Source of the DNA: Cylindrotheca closterium
Taxonomy: Eukaryota > Bacillariophyta > Bacillariophyceae > Bacillariales > Bacillariaceae
Length of the DNA: 64,000 bases
Direction: 5' to 3'
Assembly (NCBI GenBank): GCA_933822405.4
Contig: CAKOGP040000001.1
Span: 1,513,647-1,577,646, forward strand
This document shows positions 53,454-61,946 of this stretch, piece after piece. The notes under the pieces were generated by a model. The model saw nothing but the letters and a program-made list of their open reading frames with translations, did not search any database and had not been told where the DNA came from. A program made the translations under genes and the position numbers. Within the stretch, counting starts at the first letter, position 1. Each line of letters starts with the position of its first letter.

Positions 53454-55004
53454 ATGGGAGATTGCCGGATTCGCATCGTGATTGCCAAAGACTTGATACC
53501 AAATATTGAAAATGATTTTACGATGAATCAAATGTACACTTCCGATACGACTGTTCGAGAAGTTATGGAGAGTACCAAGCAACTGTTCAGTTTGTATCAA
53601 TCCAAACAGTCTTTCCAACTATGGGATGTCACTTTATCTCCGCCAAACGATATTACATGCTGGCCGTTGGAAGATTTCCCTGAACTTCAAGGTCCTAAAA
53701 GTAAGACACTACATAGTGCTGGTTGGTTTCCGTCAGGGAGTTTGCTGGTACTGCCACCAAATGTCAAGCCTTCGGAATACAAAGTTGCTGTGTACGATGA
53801 TTCTCAATACAACAAACAGGAGGCACTTGCTCCCATGGAAACGGACTCGAAGCCTACCATAGAATTCAAGGATGAAACGCTTACAAACAGCCAGCCACTT
53901 CCGTCCCAGGTTATGGAATCGGTGGTAAAACGATTTGCCAATGATCCTAACGAGCAGGATGTCTCCGATGCTCAGACCCTTAGACGGCAGAACCAAGAAG
54001 CGCGCAAAGCACTAGAAGAAGAGAGGGCTACAAAACTGGATCAACGGATAAAGAAGCTAGAAGAGACTTCGAATGAGAAAAACAAGAAAGTATCCGACCA
54101 AGTGAGGCTGATGTTGATCAAGTCTAGAGCTACAGGAGTGAAATCTTTGAAGCAACGGGATCGGATGTATTTTGAATGCGTGGCCGATAAGAATGGCGAA
54201 TTGACAAAGGAATATCGCTTCTTTTCGCCTCAAGATACATTTGCAAAGATTGCTTCTTCATTTTCTGCTCCTACTCAAGCGGGATTTCAGAACAATGAAG
54301 TCATTATCAAGCGCGGGGACGCCTATCTCCGTTTTCCAGTGTCCATGAGAGTATATGAAGCAATCGCAGATGGGCATCTCTCAGATAAGTTCAATGTCAT
54401 CGTGATTCGGTGGTATTCCGATAACGAGGATCCCTCCCCTAGCATCGTGTCCAAAGATGATGAGACGGAGCAAATGCAAATGTCACAAGCGAATGGAGGT
54501 GATACAAACGAGGCTCGCGTAGGAGAAGCACCAATGGAACAAGATTCCGTCAATCCAATTTCACAGAGCGGTGTTATAGAAGATATAGCACTTGGAAAGC
54601 TACTGCAAGATCTAGATATAACTCTGAGCAAGGGGAAGAAGCCAAAGAAGAATTCAGCTGCAGCAATGAAGGTCCGCTGCATGCAGATCAAAAGCAAGGC
54701 GAAAGGTGATGCCAAGCGTGTTCCAAAAATGGAGGACCGCTTCTTTCTTGAAGTTGTTACAGTTTCTAAGGCTGGCGAAGCAAAGTCATCCTATTGTTTC
54801 CTCGCGAGAAAGGACAAGATTGAAAGATTGCTTCAGGTAGTTGCTACTCTCCCCACTTCAAACCTAACAGAGTTGGAATTTCTCGTAGCAACAGAGAAAG
54901 CGAGCGAGTTCACCGCCATTAATGACACTTCAATAGAATTGAATGGAGCGGAACAAAGGCAGCTGCTAAAGGGATTCGATAGGATAATACTTCGACAAAA
55001 ATAA
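53454..55004 (+). CDS. Protein with several ubiquitin-like domains, ZFAND1-UBL-like
   Basis: A single-exon 516-residue protein. Residues 1-100 look like a ubiquitin-like fold (CRIRIVIAKDLIPN, SDTTVREVMESTKQLF, WFPSGSLLVLPP). A charged coiled coil follows (RRQNQEARKALEEERATKLD). Two further domains resemble each other: one starts VRLMLIKSRATGVKSLKQRD and includes RMYFEC, the other starts VRCMQIKSKAKGDAKRVPKM and includes RFFLEV. The pattern of a K-rich start, G/D, then (E/D)RxYFxV recalls the p97-binding ubiquitin-like domain of ZFAND1. The zinc fingers of ZFAND1 are absent. A role in p97/ubiquitin biology is inference. Confidence 0.6.
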   Translation: MGDCRIRIVIAKDLIPNIENDFTMNQMYTSDTTVREVMESTKQLFSLYQSKQSFQLWDVTLSPPNDITCWPLEDFPELQGPKSKTLHSAGWFPSGSLLVLPPNVKPSEYKVAVYDDSQYNKQEALAPMETDSKPTIEFKDETLTNSQPLPSQVMESVVKRFANDPNEQDVSDAQTLRRQNQEARKALEEERATKLDQRIKKLEETSNEKNKKVSDQVRLMLIKSRATGVKSLKQRDRMYFECVADKNGELTKEYRFFSPQDTFAKIASSFSAPTQAGFQNNEVIIKRGDAYLRFPVSMRVYEAIADGHLSDKFNVIVIRWYSDNEDPSPSIVSKDDETEQMQMSQANGGDTNEARVGEAPMEQDSVNPISQSGVIEDIALGKLLQDLDITLSKGKKPKKNSAAAMKVRCMQIKSKAKGDAKRVPKMEDRFFLEVVTVSKAGEAKSSYCFLARKDKIERLLQVVATLPTSNLTELEFLVATEKASEFTAINDTSIELNGAEQRQLLKGFDRIILRQK

Positions 55005-55043
55005 ATGCTATAACCTGGAGGAGGTCATTTGATTCCATTCCCC

Positions 55044-55487
55044 TTAATCCACAATCAATTCGTCGATACTCCAGTCTTCGTGACTTCCATCGGGTAGGTA
55101 TCGTCGAACAATAATAGGGATTTTTCTTTCTCGCAATTCTTTCTCAGCAATTCTCAAAGGATCAGTTTCACCATCAAGGTCCACCATGACTGGTGCATTC
55201 ATACTGATTTGAAGAGCTCTTGTTCCCAGTACGCGTGCTCGTTCGTATTTTGTTAGGTAGCGCGTCGTGACGCGTTCTGATGGAGCCGTGCCTGTCGAGA
55301 CCACCATATCCCCACCTTCTACTATCATATCCTCTCGCTCTCCTGTGACGTCCAGTCCATCATCCGCTCCACCATCTCCATCATCTTCGAGTCGGTCGTC
55401 CATAGGGGCATCGTTGTCCTCGCTTTCGTTGAAAGTACCACCGTCAAAAGCACTTCCGTTTCCTATTTGTTCCTCGTCGTCACTCAT
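55044..55487 (-). CDS. POLR2F: RNA polymerase subunit RPB6 (RPABC2)
   Basis: A single-exon 147-residue protein, the omega homologue shared by RNA polymerases I, II and III. An acidic N-terminal tail leads into the conserved core [40 protein letters not shown] and [19 protein letters not shown]. The length fits the family. It is convergent with the multi-UBL gene; their stops are 39 bases apart. Confidence 0.95.
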   Translation of the reverse strand: MSDDEEQIGNGSAFDGGTFNESEDNDAPMDDRLEDDGDGGADDGLDVTGEREDMIVEGGDMVVSTGTAPSERVTTRYLTKYERARVLGTRALQISMNAPVMVDLDGETDPLRIAEKELRERKIPIIVRRYLPDGSHEDWSIDELIVD

Positions 55488-55911
55488 TGTTATAAAGGTT
55501 TCAAATAGGTATTACACGATGATGCCGATGTCTTTTATTACTGTCAATCAACCCAATCATTTTTCGAATGGTGTTTCAAGTTATGACGGGCGTTGGCCAG
55601 GCGGGAGTAGTCGAATGTGTCGATTTCTTGTTCTCCCCGTGTCTAGCTAGTCTGTGAGTCGAGTAGTAAGTAGAGTGATGCGATGCGATAGATCAAACTG
55701 CAAAGCATCGCACCTTCATGTTACTTGACAACGCAGTATCAAAGGATAATTATTTGCGGAATGTGAAATCCTGGTACAGTGTGATGAGCATAATGAGATC
55801 GCCACATATTAACGCATCATCTTTGTTGTGACTTCAAAATCTAGGACTAGGTCCTATTATTGTAGATCAAACAAAAACTAAACCTAAGAATTACAACTAT
55901 ATACCACTGTA
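55488..55911. other. Intergenic, no gene seen
   Basis: These 424 bases between RPB6 and the F-box/LON-like gene show only short frames without features. Confidence 0.5.
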
Positions 55912-56835
55912 TCATACTCTTGTGGCTTTGGCATAGAACAAGTCCCCACTTGAAGGGCGGACCCACAACTTGTCCATCCGAACCCAGGAAATGGGCAATA
56001 ACATAACATCTGCTGTCCCATAATCGTAAAGAGTACAATGAACCAGCTGCACCAAGCATGCATATTCACCAGGACTGAGTCTGCCGCCTAGACACGCATG
56101 AATTAGTAATGGAGGCTTGCGGCCGTCTTCTTCCGACGAAAGATCAGCCCCTGCTTGCTCCGTAGCTGCATTGTAGTTGCCGGAAGATTCCAAGATATCC
56201 CTCACCATTATTCTATAACGTGGTTCAAAAAGGTGCAATCCGTATGCTTCCCCCAGTCGTAGCTGACACGGCATTATAAAAATAGGGTATTGCCCTTGAA
56301 TATATCTGAAGATGTATGAGGAAGACGTCAGCATACGATTCGATGATGAGTTGAAAGCGTCCGCGAAGAACCAAACATTGACTCACGTTGTCATTATCCT
56401 TCGGTAAAGATCCTTATAGCACTTCTCCTTTGTTTCTTGCAGTACTGTGTCCAGCTTGTCGGCCTCCAAACTAAGCTCAGTTCCTTTGGGGAGAAGCTGG
56501 CGAAGGCCAGATTGCCAATGATATCGTTGACTATCATCACGATTCAATTGTCGCAGTAGGCTTTCCTTCCAGAAAAAATCGGTGGACGACATATCCTGGA
56601 AGGTCTTGTTTACTAGAGGTACGATATGCGTGAGAGAACTCAAGGCATTCTTGTTCCCACGTTCTGTAGATTGTTCTAAAGGAGCGTCTGCGATGAACAG
56701 GAGAATGTGATTTGCTATGTCTTCATGCAATTCGGAAAAGAAATGGAACACCTTCTCTCTTCTCTCCTGTGGCGTATTTGATGCATCTTGTGTATCTGCT
56801 GAAAGCTCGTTGAATTCTTTCCCCGCTTCAGTCAT
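55912..56835 (-). CDS. F-box-like protein with LON N-terminal-like domain
   Basis: Two exons (56835..56387, 56305..55912; 81-base intron) give 280 residues from MTEAGKEF; an ATG at 56958 would add 41. The first half has an F-box-like helical pattern (LHEDIANHILLFIADAP, LVNKTFQDMSSTDFFWKESL). The second half begins with YIQGQYPIFIMPCQLRLGEA and GLHLFEPRYRIMVRDIL, the hallmark of the LON substrate-binding domain also found in cereblon and LONRF proteins. This suggests a substrate adaptor of an SCF-type ubiquitin ligase (inference). No protease domain is present. Confidence 0.65.
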
Positions 56836-57081
56836 TGCTCTCAGGTTGGTTTGGAAGTGGCAGTGGTCTGTTTTTGGGTTCTTTCGATGAGGTGAGAATG
56901 AATCGTCAATCGAATCGAACATTGAAAAAGATACGACACACAGAAAATCCGACTCCAAACCGAACGCTCAGACTGACATCAGTACTGTAGAATACGTACG
57001 GGTTACTGACTCAGTCCGAACTCAGACAACCATCATGATGACCGCGAAGACGACGCGCATAATATTTAGAAAAGCAACAAC

Positions 57082-57759
57082 ATGAAGTCTGTCTCTACCC
57101 TTTTCACCGCCTCTCTTCTTGCCACTTCGGCAGCAGCATTCTCTGGATCCTCTTCTTTCTCAGGATCTCAGCTTGCTCAAGCCCCAGCCAGCAGTGCTGT
57201 CTTGACAATGGAATACATTCCATCGTGAGTTCTTTGGTTGCAGTCTATGTTGCATGACAACAATCACTTTCTCTTCCGAAAATTGGAAACTAATATGACC
57301 ATTTCAATTTCACCGATATTTTTGTTTTGCAGTGGAATGTCCAAGGAACAGTGGAAGAAGCTCAAGGAGAAGGAAGCCAAGTCCAAGGGAAAGAATCTCG
57401 GAAAGGTTGGAATTACCAGTTTCAAGTCTCGAAGTTTTGCCGAATGGCAAAAGGCTGGAGGAAAGAATCTTTTCCCAGTCGACCCAAAGAAGGTCAAGGA
57501 TGCATCTGAAATCCCTTACATGTAAGTCTATCGACAGTTTGGAAGATGACGCGATTTCTGTGAGGTACCCACCAAACAATTATCTCACTTTCTAACTTGT
57601 TTGTTTGCTGCAACCAAAAGGCAAAGACAAGGAGGAAAGCCTGATGATTCTGATCTCAAGGGAAAGAAGGGTGGATTCAGCTTGTTTGGAGGAGGCAAGA
57701 AGAAGGCAGCTGAGCCTGAACCGGAACAAGAGAAGAAGACGAACTGGTGGACCCTTTAA
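57082..57759 (+). CDS. Small basic plastid-targeted protein of unknown function
   Basis: Three exons (57082..57224, 57333..57521, 57621..57759; introns 108 and 99 bases) give 156 residues. MKSVSTLFTASLLATSAAAF gives a signal peptide ending AAAF, an ASAFAP-like plastid junction; the transit segment is Ser/Ala-rich. The mature part is basic: GMSKEQWKKLKEKEAKSKG, then ITSFKSRSFAEWQKAGGKNL and FPVDPKKVKDASEIPYM. A Gly/Lys-rich tail ends NWWTL. No membrane segment is present. I recognise no family; a small peripheral photosystem or stromal partner is possible but unproven. No exon is long enough to be noticed alone, and the joints keep the frame. Confidence 0.75.
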
Positions 57760-58217
57760 AAAAAATTTTACGCTGTCTAATTATAAAACAGAAACTTGAA
57801 TTGTATAGTACTCTGCCTGCTTATGGACGCACTTGTACGACATTCATGTCAACGGCAACCAGATTTCTTGAGTATTTGCCTTGCTTACCACAAATACGTA
57901 GTCCAACCAAGGTCCAACCGATTAGGTACGATTGTTCTGTTTTCGACAAAAAGGCGAGCTTACTTAGTGTTTCAAGAGCTTGGTTAGTGTTTTGTAGTGT
58001 CATTTTAAGAGGTCTCGTACTGTGCACTACCTGGTACTTAAGACCCCTACTGACGAGAACATCCAGAGGTCGAAAGTTGCGCTCTTCCGACGACGATTTT
58101 CCCACCGCTTTATGCCAGCCACAATCACGCCGTTGTTTCATTTTTAACGAATCTTCGCCATACAGCTAGTTGCCCTACATTGCCATTGCACTTGTATCGA
58201 CAACTCCCCAATTGAAA
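57760..58217. other. Intergenic, no convincing gene
   Basis: These 458 bases hold an open frame (57747-58169, plus) with no domain, signal or biased composition. I treat the region as the downstream UTR of one gene and the promoter of the next. Confidence 0.5.
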
Positions 58218-58970
58218 ATGATCTCTTCCACCAAGAAATTCGTCGTTGTTGCCCTACTCGCTAGTGTATCGGTTGTTTCCGCCTTCACAACACCAATGAA
58301 ATTAAGACCAAGTTACGCGCCAATGCGTACCATTGGGGCCAGTACTGCTGCTAATGGAGATAATGCCGCTTCTGATAGATTCCTAGAACAATTGGAGAAG
58401 AAAGAGGCTAAAATCGACCAACAACGAATGGCAGCCATGCAAACACTGTCTAAATTGGAGTTGTCGCTTGATGCCATCAAGTCCAAGAAGAAGGAATACC
58501 TAAACGGCCAAGAAATCGCCGAGTTCTCACCCCCAGATTCCTTCTCTGAAACCACTGCGAGATCAGCTGTCAAGGCCTTCATGTGGCGCGTTATTGCCGG
58601 AAGTGTGACATTCATTACTTCTCTTCGTTTCTCTGGTTCCATTGCCACTGCACTTTCAATTGTCGGATCTGACTTTTTTAGCAAGTCCTTTACCATGTTC
58701 ATTGGAGAACGTCTAATGAACAAGAGTCAAGCAGGAAGAAAAGCAGGAGGTGATTCTGCAGGCCGATCTTTGGCCAAGGCCTTGATCTGGAGATTGTTTG
58801 CAATTTGCAACACTTTGACCATGGCCATTTTCATCGCCAAAGACCTTTCGATCGCGTCAAAGATTGCCGGATCTGACGCTATCTTCAAGACTGGTCTTAT
58901 GTTTTTCTATGAACGTGTCTGGGCCAAGGTTGAATGGGGTAAGGAGTACGATGTGGAGTTCACCATTTAA
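58218..58970 (+). CDS. Plastid-type protein with two DUF2061 membrane repeats
   Basis: From MISSTKKFVVVALLASVSVV, a signal peptide ending VSAF, the protein has 250 residues. A helical linker (FLEQLEKKEAKIDQQRMAAM) precedes two tandem DUF2061-like segments: SAVKAFMWRVIAGSVTFITS...FFSKSFTMFIGERL and SLAKALIWRLFAICNTLTMA...IFKTGLMFFYERVW. DUF2061 is a short two-helix membrane module of bacteria and algae without a known function. The SAF junction suggests a plastid membrane. The alternative ATG at 58170 would precede the signal and is not preferred. Confidence 0.75.
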   Translation: MISSTKKFVVVALLASVSVVSAFTTPMKLRPSYAPMRTIGASTAANGDNAASDRFLEQLEKKEAKIDQQRMAAMQTLSKLELSLDAIKSKKKEYLNGQEIAEFSPPDSFSETTARSAVKAFMWRVIAGSVTFITSLRFSGSIATALSIVGSDFFSKSFTMFIGERLMNKSQAGRKAGGDSAGRSLAKALIWRLFAICNTLTMAIFIAKDLSIASKIAGSDAIFKTGLMFFYERVWAKVEWGKEYDVEFTI

Positions 58971-59347
58971 TTTCTCTTTCAAGCCACGACCATATATACC
59001 ACATAATTCACTTTGTCAGATATAGCATAAGTTGTTTCATTTTTTCGCAGAGAATACTATTGTCATTTACACAACTCTACCATTCACAAAGAAATGACTT
59101 GTACAGCTCGTAGTCTTTCTGCCAATGCCCAATGGAGAAGACCTGCTACTTTGGTAGTTGCAAGAAATGACGAGAATTATTTTTCCCTTCATTTTTCCCC
59201 TTTCATTTCATTTTTTCGTCGACGGGTTCGACCCCTCCGATTCCTTCGACCTGCAACAAACAAAAGTCACAACAAGGAATTTGTGAATCAGCAGCCTTCG
59301 CGACGCCATTAGCTGCCATTGTTGCTACAATACAATACTTTGAAAAC
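58971..59347. other. Intergenic, no gene seen
   Basis: These 377 bases between two plus-strand genes are T-rich with no domain-bearing frame. Confidence 0.5.
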
Positions 59348-59968
59348 ATGTCCGACCATTCAACAGAACCATTGATCCTTCAGGAGATGGCTTGTTCCTA
59401 TCGCGAATTGTGCAAACTGATATCCAGCATTCCGGAGATGCGGAATCAACCAGAAGAAATCGTGTTAAAGGTGACAGATTTCTTCCGAGTCGAGCCAGTA
59501 GTGCCAGATGATGTAATAGCTGTGAATGCGAGTTCACATGATAAACGACATCCGTTAGAAGAATGTTTGACACCGAACACCAACACATGGTGGATCAGTG
59601 GATTTGGTTCCATGCTTTGGGGTAAAGGGGAGGAATTTGTCGAGTTTGAACTGGCGAAAACAGTTTGCAGACTATCAACATTCAAAATTGAAATCCCTCC
59701 TCTGCCAGCAGGACCATTAAGTGCCAAAACTCTGCGATTAGACCGCAAGAAATCCGATGGATCATGGGAACAGTGCTCCCCAGTATGGACAGTTCAGAAT
59801 CGGACTGGATTGCAGTCGTTTGAACTAGATGTGCCTGTGGATACAAGGTATTGTCGGGTGGTTTGCTTATCAAATCAAATCAGCCAATTCTTTGAGGGTC
59901 AGGTGCAGGAAGATGTGATCACTTTTGAATACATGTGTGTAGGGTACTTTTGTGTTCGGTTCGAATAG
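59348..59968 (+). CDS. Galactose-binding (F5/8 C)-like domain protein
   Basis: A 206-residue single-exon protein. Residues of about 55-200 read like a discoidin or F5/8-type beta sandwich: VIAVNASSHDKRHPLEECLT, TWWISGFGSMLWGKGEEFVE and FELAKTVCRLSTFKIEIPPL. The closing segment is DTRYCRVVCLSNQISQFFEG. No signal peptide is present, so it is probably an intracellular protein or scaffold. The frame ends at 59968, but the last residues could be an unspliced intron (a GT follows ACAT), so the C-terminus may be longer. Confidence 0.5.
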   Translation: MSDHSTEPLILQEMACSYRELCKLISSIPEMRNQPEEIVLKVTDFFRVEPVVPDDVIAVNASSHDKRHPLEECLTPNTNTWWISGFGSMLWGKGEEFVEFELAKTVCRLSTFKIEIPPLPAGPLSAKTLRLDRKKSDGSWEQCSPVWTVQNRTGLQSFELDVPVDTRYCRVVCLSNQISQFFEGQVQEDVITFEYMCVGYFCVRFE

Positions 59969-60372
59969 TGCCAACAAGGAGTCTGTAGTGAAATCAGATG
60001 CTTCGATTCATGGTAGGACTACAATGGCCTATAGAAAAACTTTATCACGTTTTAGGGCATATCATTTGCAATAAAATAGGTTTCATGACTGAAACGAGGA
60101 TTGTTCTTACAACACCATCCATACTGAACGTGCCTTCATCTTTTTTTCGTGGAAGGTTGGGACTTCTTCAGGCCATGTACTTGTCCGTCGTCATCTGCCA
60201 ACACGTCACCTCTGGAAAATGTTCGGGGTAGTTCCAAAACGGGGCTATGTGGCTCCCCTTTTAGACGGAACATCCTTGAAGTCAAATCTTCGCTTGACTC
60301 GCTTGCGTCTGACGAACGGTCTTTTGACTGATATTGATATAGTATCCAACCACTACAACAACAAATCCCACC
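59969..60372. other. Intergenic upstream of the FCP gene
   Basis: These 404 bases contain the promoter of the FCP gene. The minus-strand frame running through 60136-60810 is a shadow of the FCP exon. Nothing else is seen. Confidence 0.5.
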
Positions 60373-61089
60373 ATGAAGACCTCTCTCGTTACCCTTATCA
60401 CCCTTTTCGCCTCTGCTGCCGCTTTCACGCCTTCCAAGAGTGCCAGTTCCAAGGTTCTTGATGCCACCAAAGCAGAAATCTTGAGTGAGCCTGACACCAC
60501 TGAATTCGGATCTATCTGGGATCCTTTGGGTCTTTCCGAGTTGGGTTCTGATGAAACCCTTGCCTGGTTCCGTCACTCCGAAGCCAAGCACGGACGTGTT
60601 GCCATGGCTGCCTTCGTTGGATGGTGGGCTGTTGGTGCCGGTCTTCGATTCCCAGGAGAGCTCGCACACGGACTCACATTCGAATCCATCCCTTCCAAGG
60701 GACTTGAGGCCTGGGATGCTGTTCCAGGATGGGGCAAGGCACAATTGCTTTTGTTTGCTGGATTGATCGAATTCCACGACGAACTTTTCTTCAGCCGCCG
60801 CGGAACTCACTACATGCGTGGGGGAACACCAGGAAAGGTATGTTTTTGTCTGGATTACTACTGTTCACTTAAGGTATCTTTGCATTTCCTTACTGATTTT
60901 GTCTTTTTGTAGAACATGGTTCCAGGACTTTTCGATCCCTTCTCCTTGTCCAAGAACAAGAGTGAAGCAACTTTGGCCAAGGGACGTGCCAGTGAATTGA
61001 AGAATGGACGCTTGGCTATGATTGGATTCATGGGGCTATACGCTGCCGCCACAATTGAGGGATCCGTTCCTCTTCAGCCACCATGCTAA
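60373..61089 (+). CDS. Fucoxanthin-chlorophyll a/c light-harvesting protein
   Basis: Two exons (60373..60837, 60913..61089; 75-base intron) give 213 residues. MKTSLVTLITLFASAAAF plus TPS is a textbook diatom plastid presequence. The first LHC helix has WFRHSEAKHGRVAMAAFVGW with the E-x-x-H/N-G-R chlorophyll ligand motif, and the third helix has RASELKNGRLAMIGFMG. The middle helix is AQLLLFAGLIEFHDELFF. The protein sits in the thylakoid membrane and transfers energy to the photosystems. Subfamily (Lhcf, Lhcr or Lhcq) is not decided by eye. Codon use is strongly C-ending, as in abundant proteins. Confidence 0.95.
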
Positions 61090-61276
61090 ACACCCGATTT
61101 AGAAAGATATCTCACGGTTGAGAAATCCCGTTCAAACACAATCCGCTAGGCGATGAGGAGCTAGACGACATTGTAATTTTTAACTTTAGCTCCGCTCAAT
61201 GATTCTCAATTTGAATGCCCAAGATCAGCTGATTTCCCAATGCCCAGTCATTAGTACTAGTAATAATTGATTCGAA

Positions 61277-61849
61277 CTATATTCCTTCCGACAGAAAATC
61301 GAAATGAAGCAAGACTCTGGCTTGAATGCACGCGAGCTTCCACTCGGGGGTTCCTTCTGTTTCGTCCAGTTTCATCATTTCTCGACCATGAATCTCGGTT
61401 ACAATATCCCATAAACTTTTCACCGCATCTTCGTCGTCATCCATACTAGGAAGCAGACCATCTAGAAATTCCATAGAGTTCAAAGCCGTTAATGGGTCAT
61501 CAGACTCCACGACAACACTTGCGATCTTCTCTCGAAGCTCAAGGTTAATTTCAGCCATTCCGTCATCGTCGTCGTCTTCTGGCTTTAGGCGCTTGAGGGA
61601 ATTCTGGAGAACTTTCAAAACAAGTTCGGTAGAAATATCATTGTCTACTTCTAGGTCTAATAATCGTTGGAGGAATCGCCATCTATCGAAACGATCGGAG
61701 AGTTCCACCGATTCAATTGAAGCCATGAGAGGCAAGGAAACTATCGAGTTTCCTTTGATTCCACGTGACAAACCTGTCGATATCGGAATGAAGCTGAAGC
61801 ATGACTGTAGTAAAATAGCAAGAAGTGACGCTCGAACGAAATTCCACAT
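61277..61849 (-). CDS. Predicted plastid-targeted helical protein, unknown
   Basis: A single-exon 190-residue protein. MWNFVRASLLAILLQSCFSF is a signal peptide with an S-F junction, followed by a short basic transit-like segment. The mature part is acidic and helical (RWRFLQRLLDLEVDNDISTE, ALNSMEFLDGLLPSMDDDED). I recognise no family. It lies between the FCP gene and the PDZ-PHD gene, sharing the strand of the latter. Confidence 0.6.
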   Translation of the reverse strand: MWNFVRASLLAILLQSCFSFIPISTGLSRGIKGNSIVSLPLMASIESVELSDRFDRWRFLQRLLDLEVDNDISTELVLKVLQNSLKRLKPEDDDDDGMAEINLELREKIASVVVESDDPLTALNSMEFLDGLLPSMDDDEDAVKSLWDIVTEIHGREMMKLDETEGTPEWKLACIQARVLLHFDFLSEGI

Positions 61850-61946
61850 TGTGATGAGAGGTGAATGAATGATTGGTGAGAAAGTGAGAAAATTGAGTTG
61901 TTTTTCTATTTGGTTCGTTGATGATGTAAGTCGGACTTGTCACAAT

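Noticed and set aside
57747..58169. 140-residue plus-strand frame
   Set aside because: Starts inside the last exon of the small plastid gene in another frame and has no features.
60136..60810. 224-residue minus-strand frame
   Set aside because: Antisense shadow of the codon-biased FCP exon.
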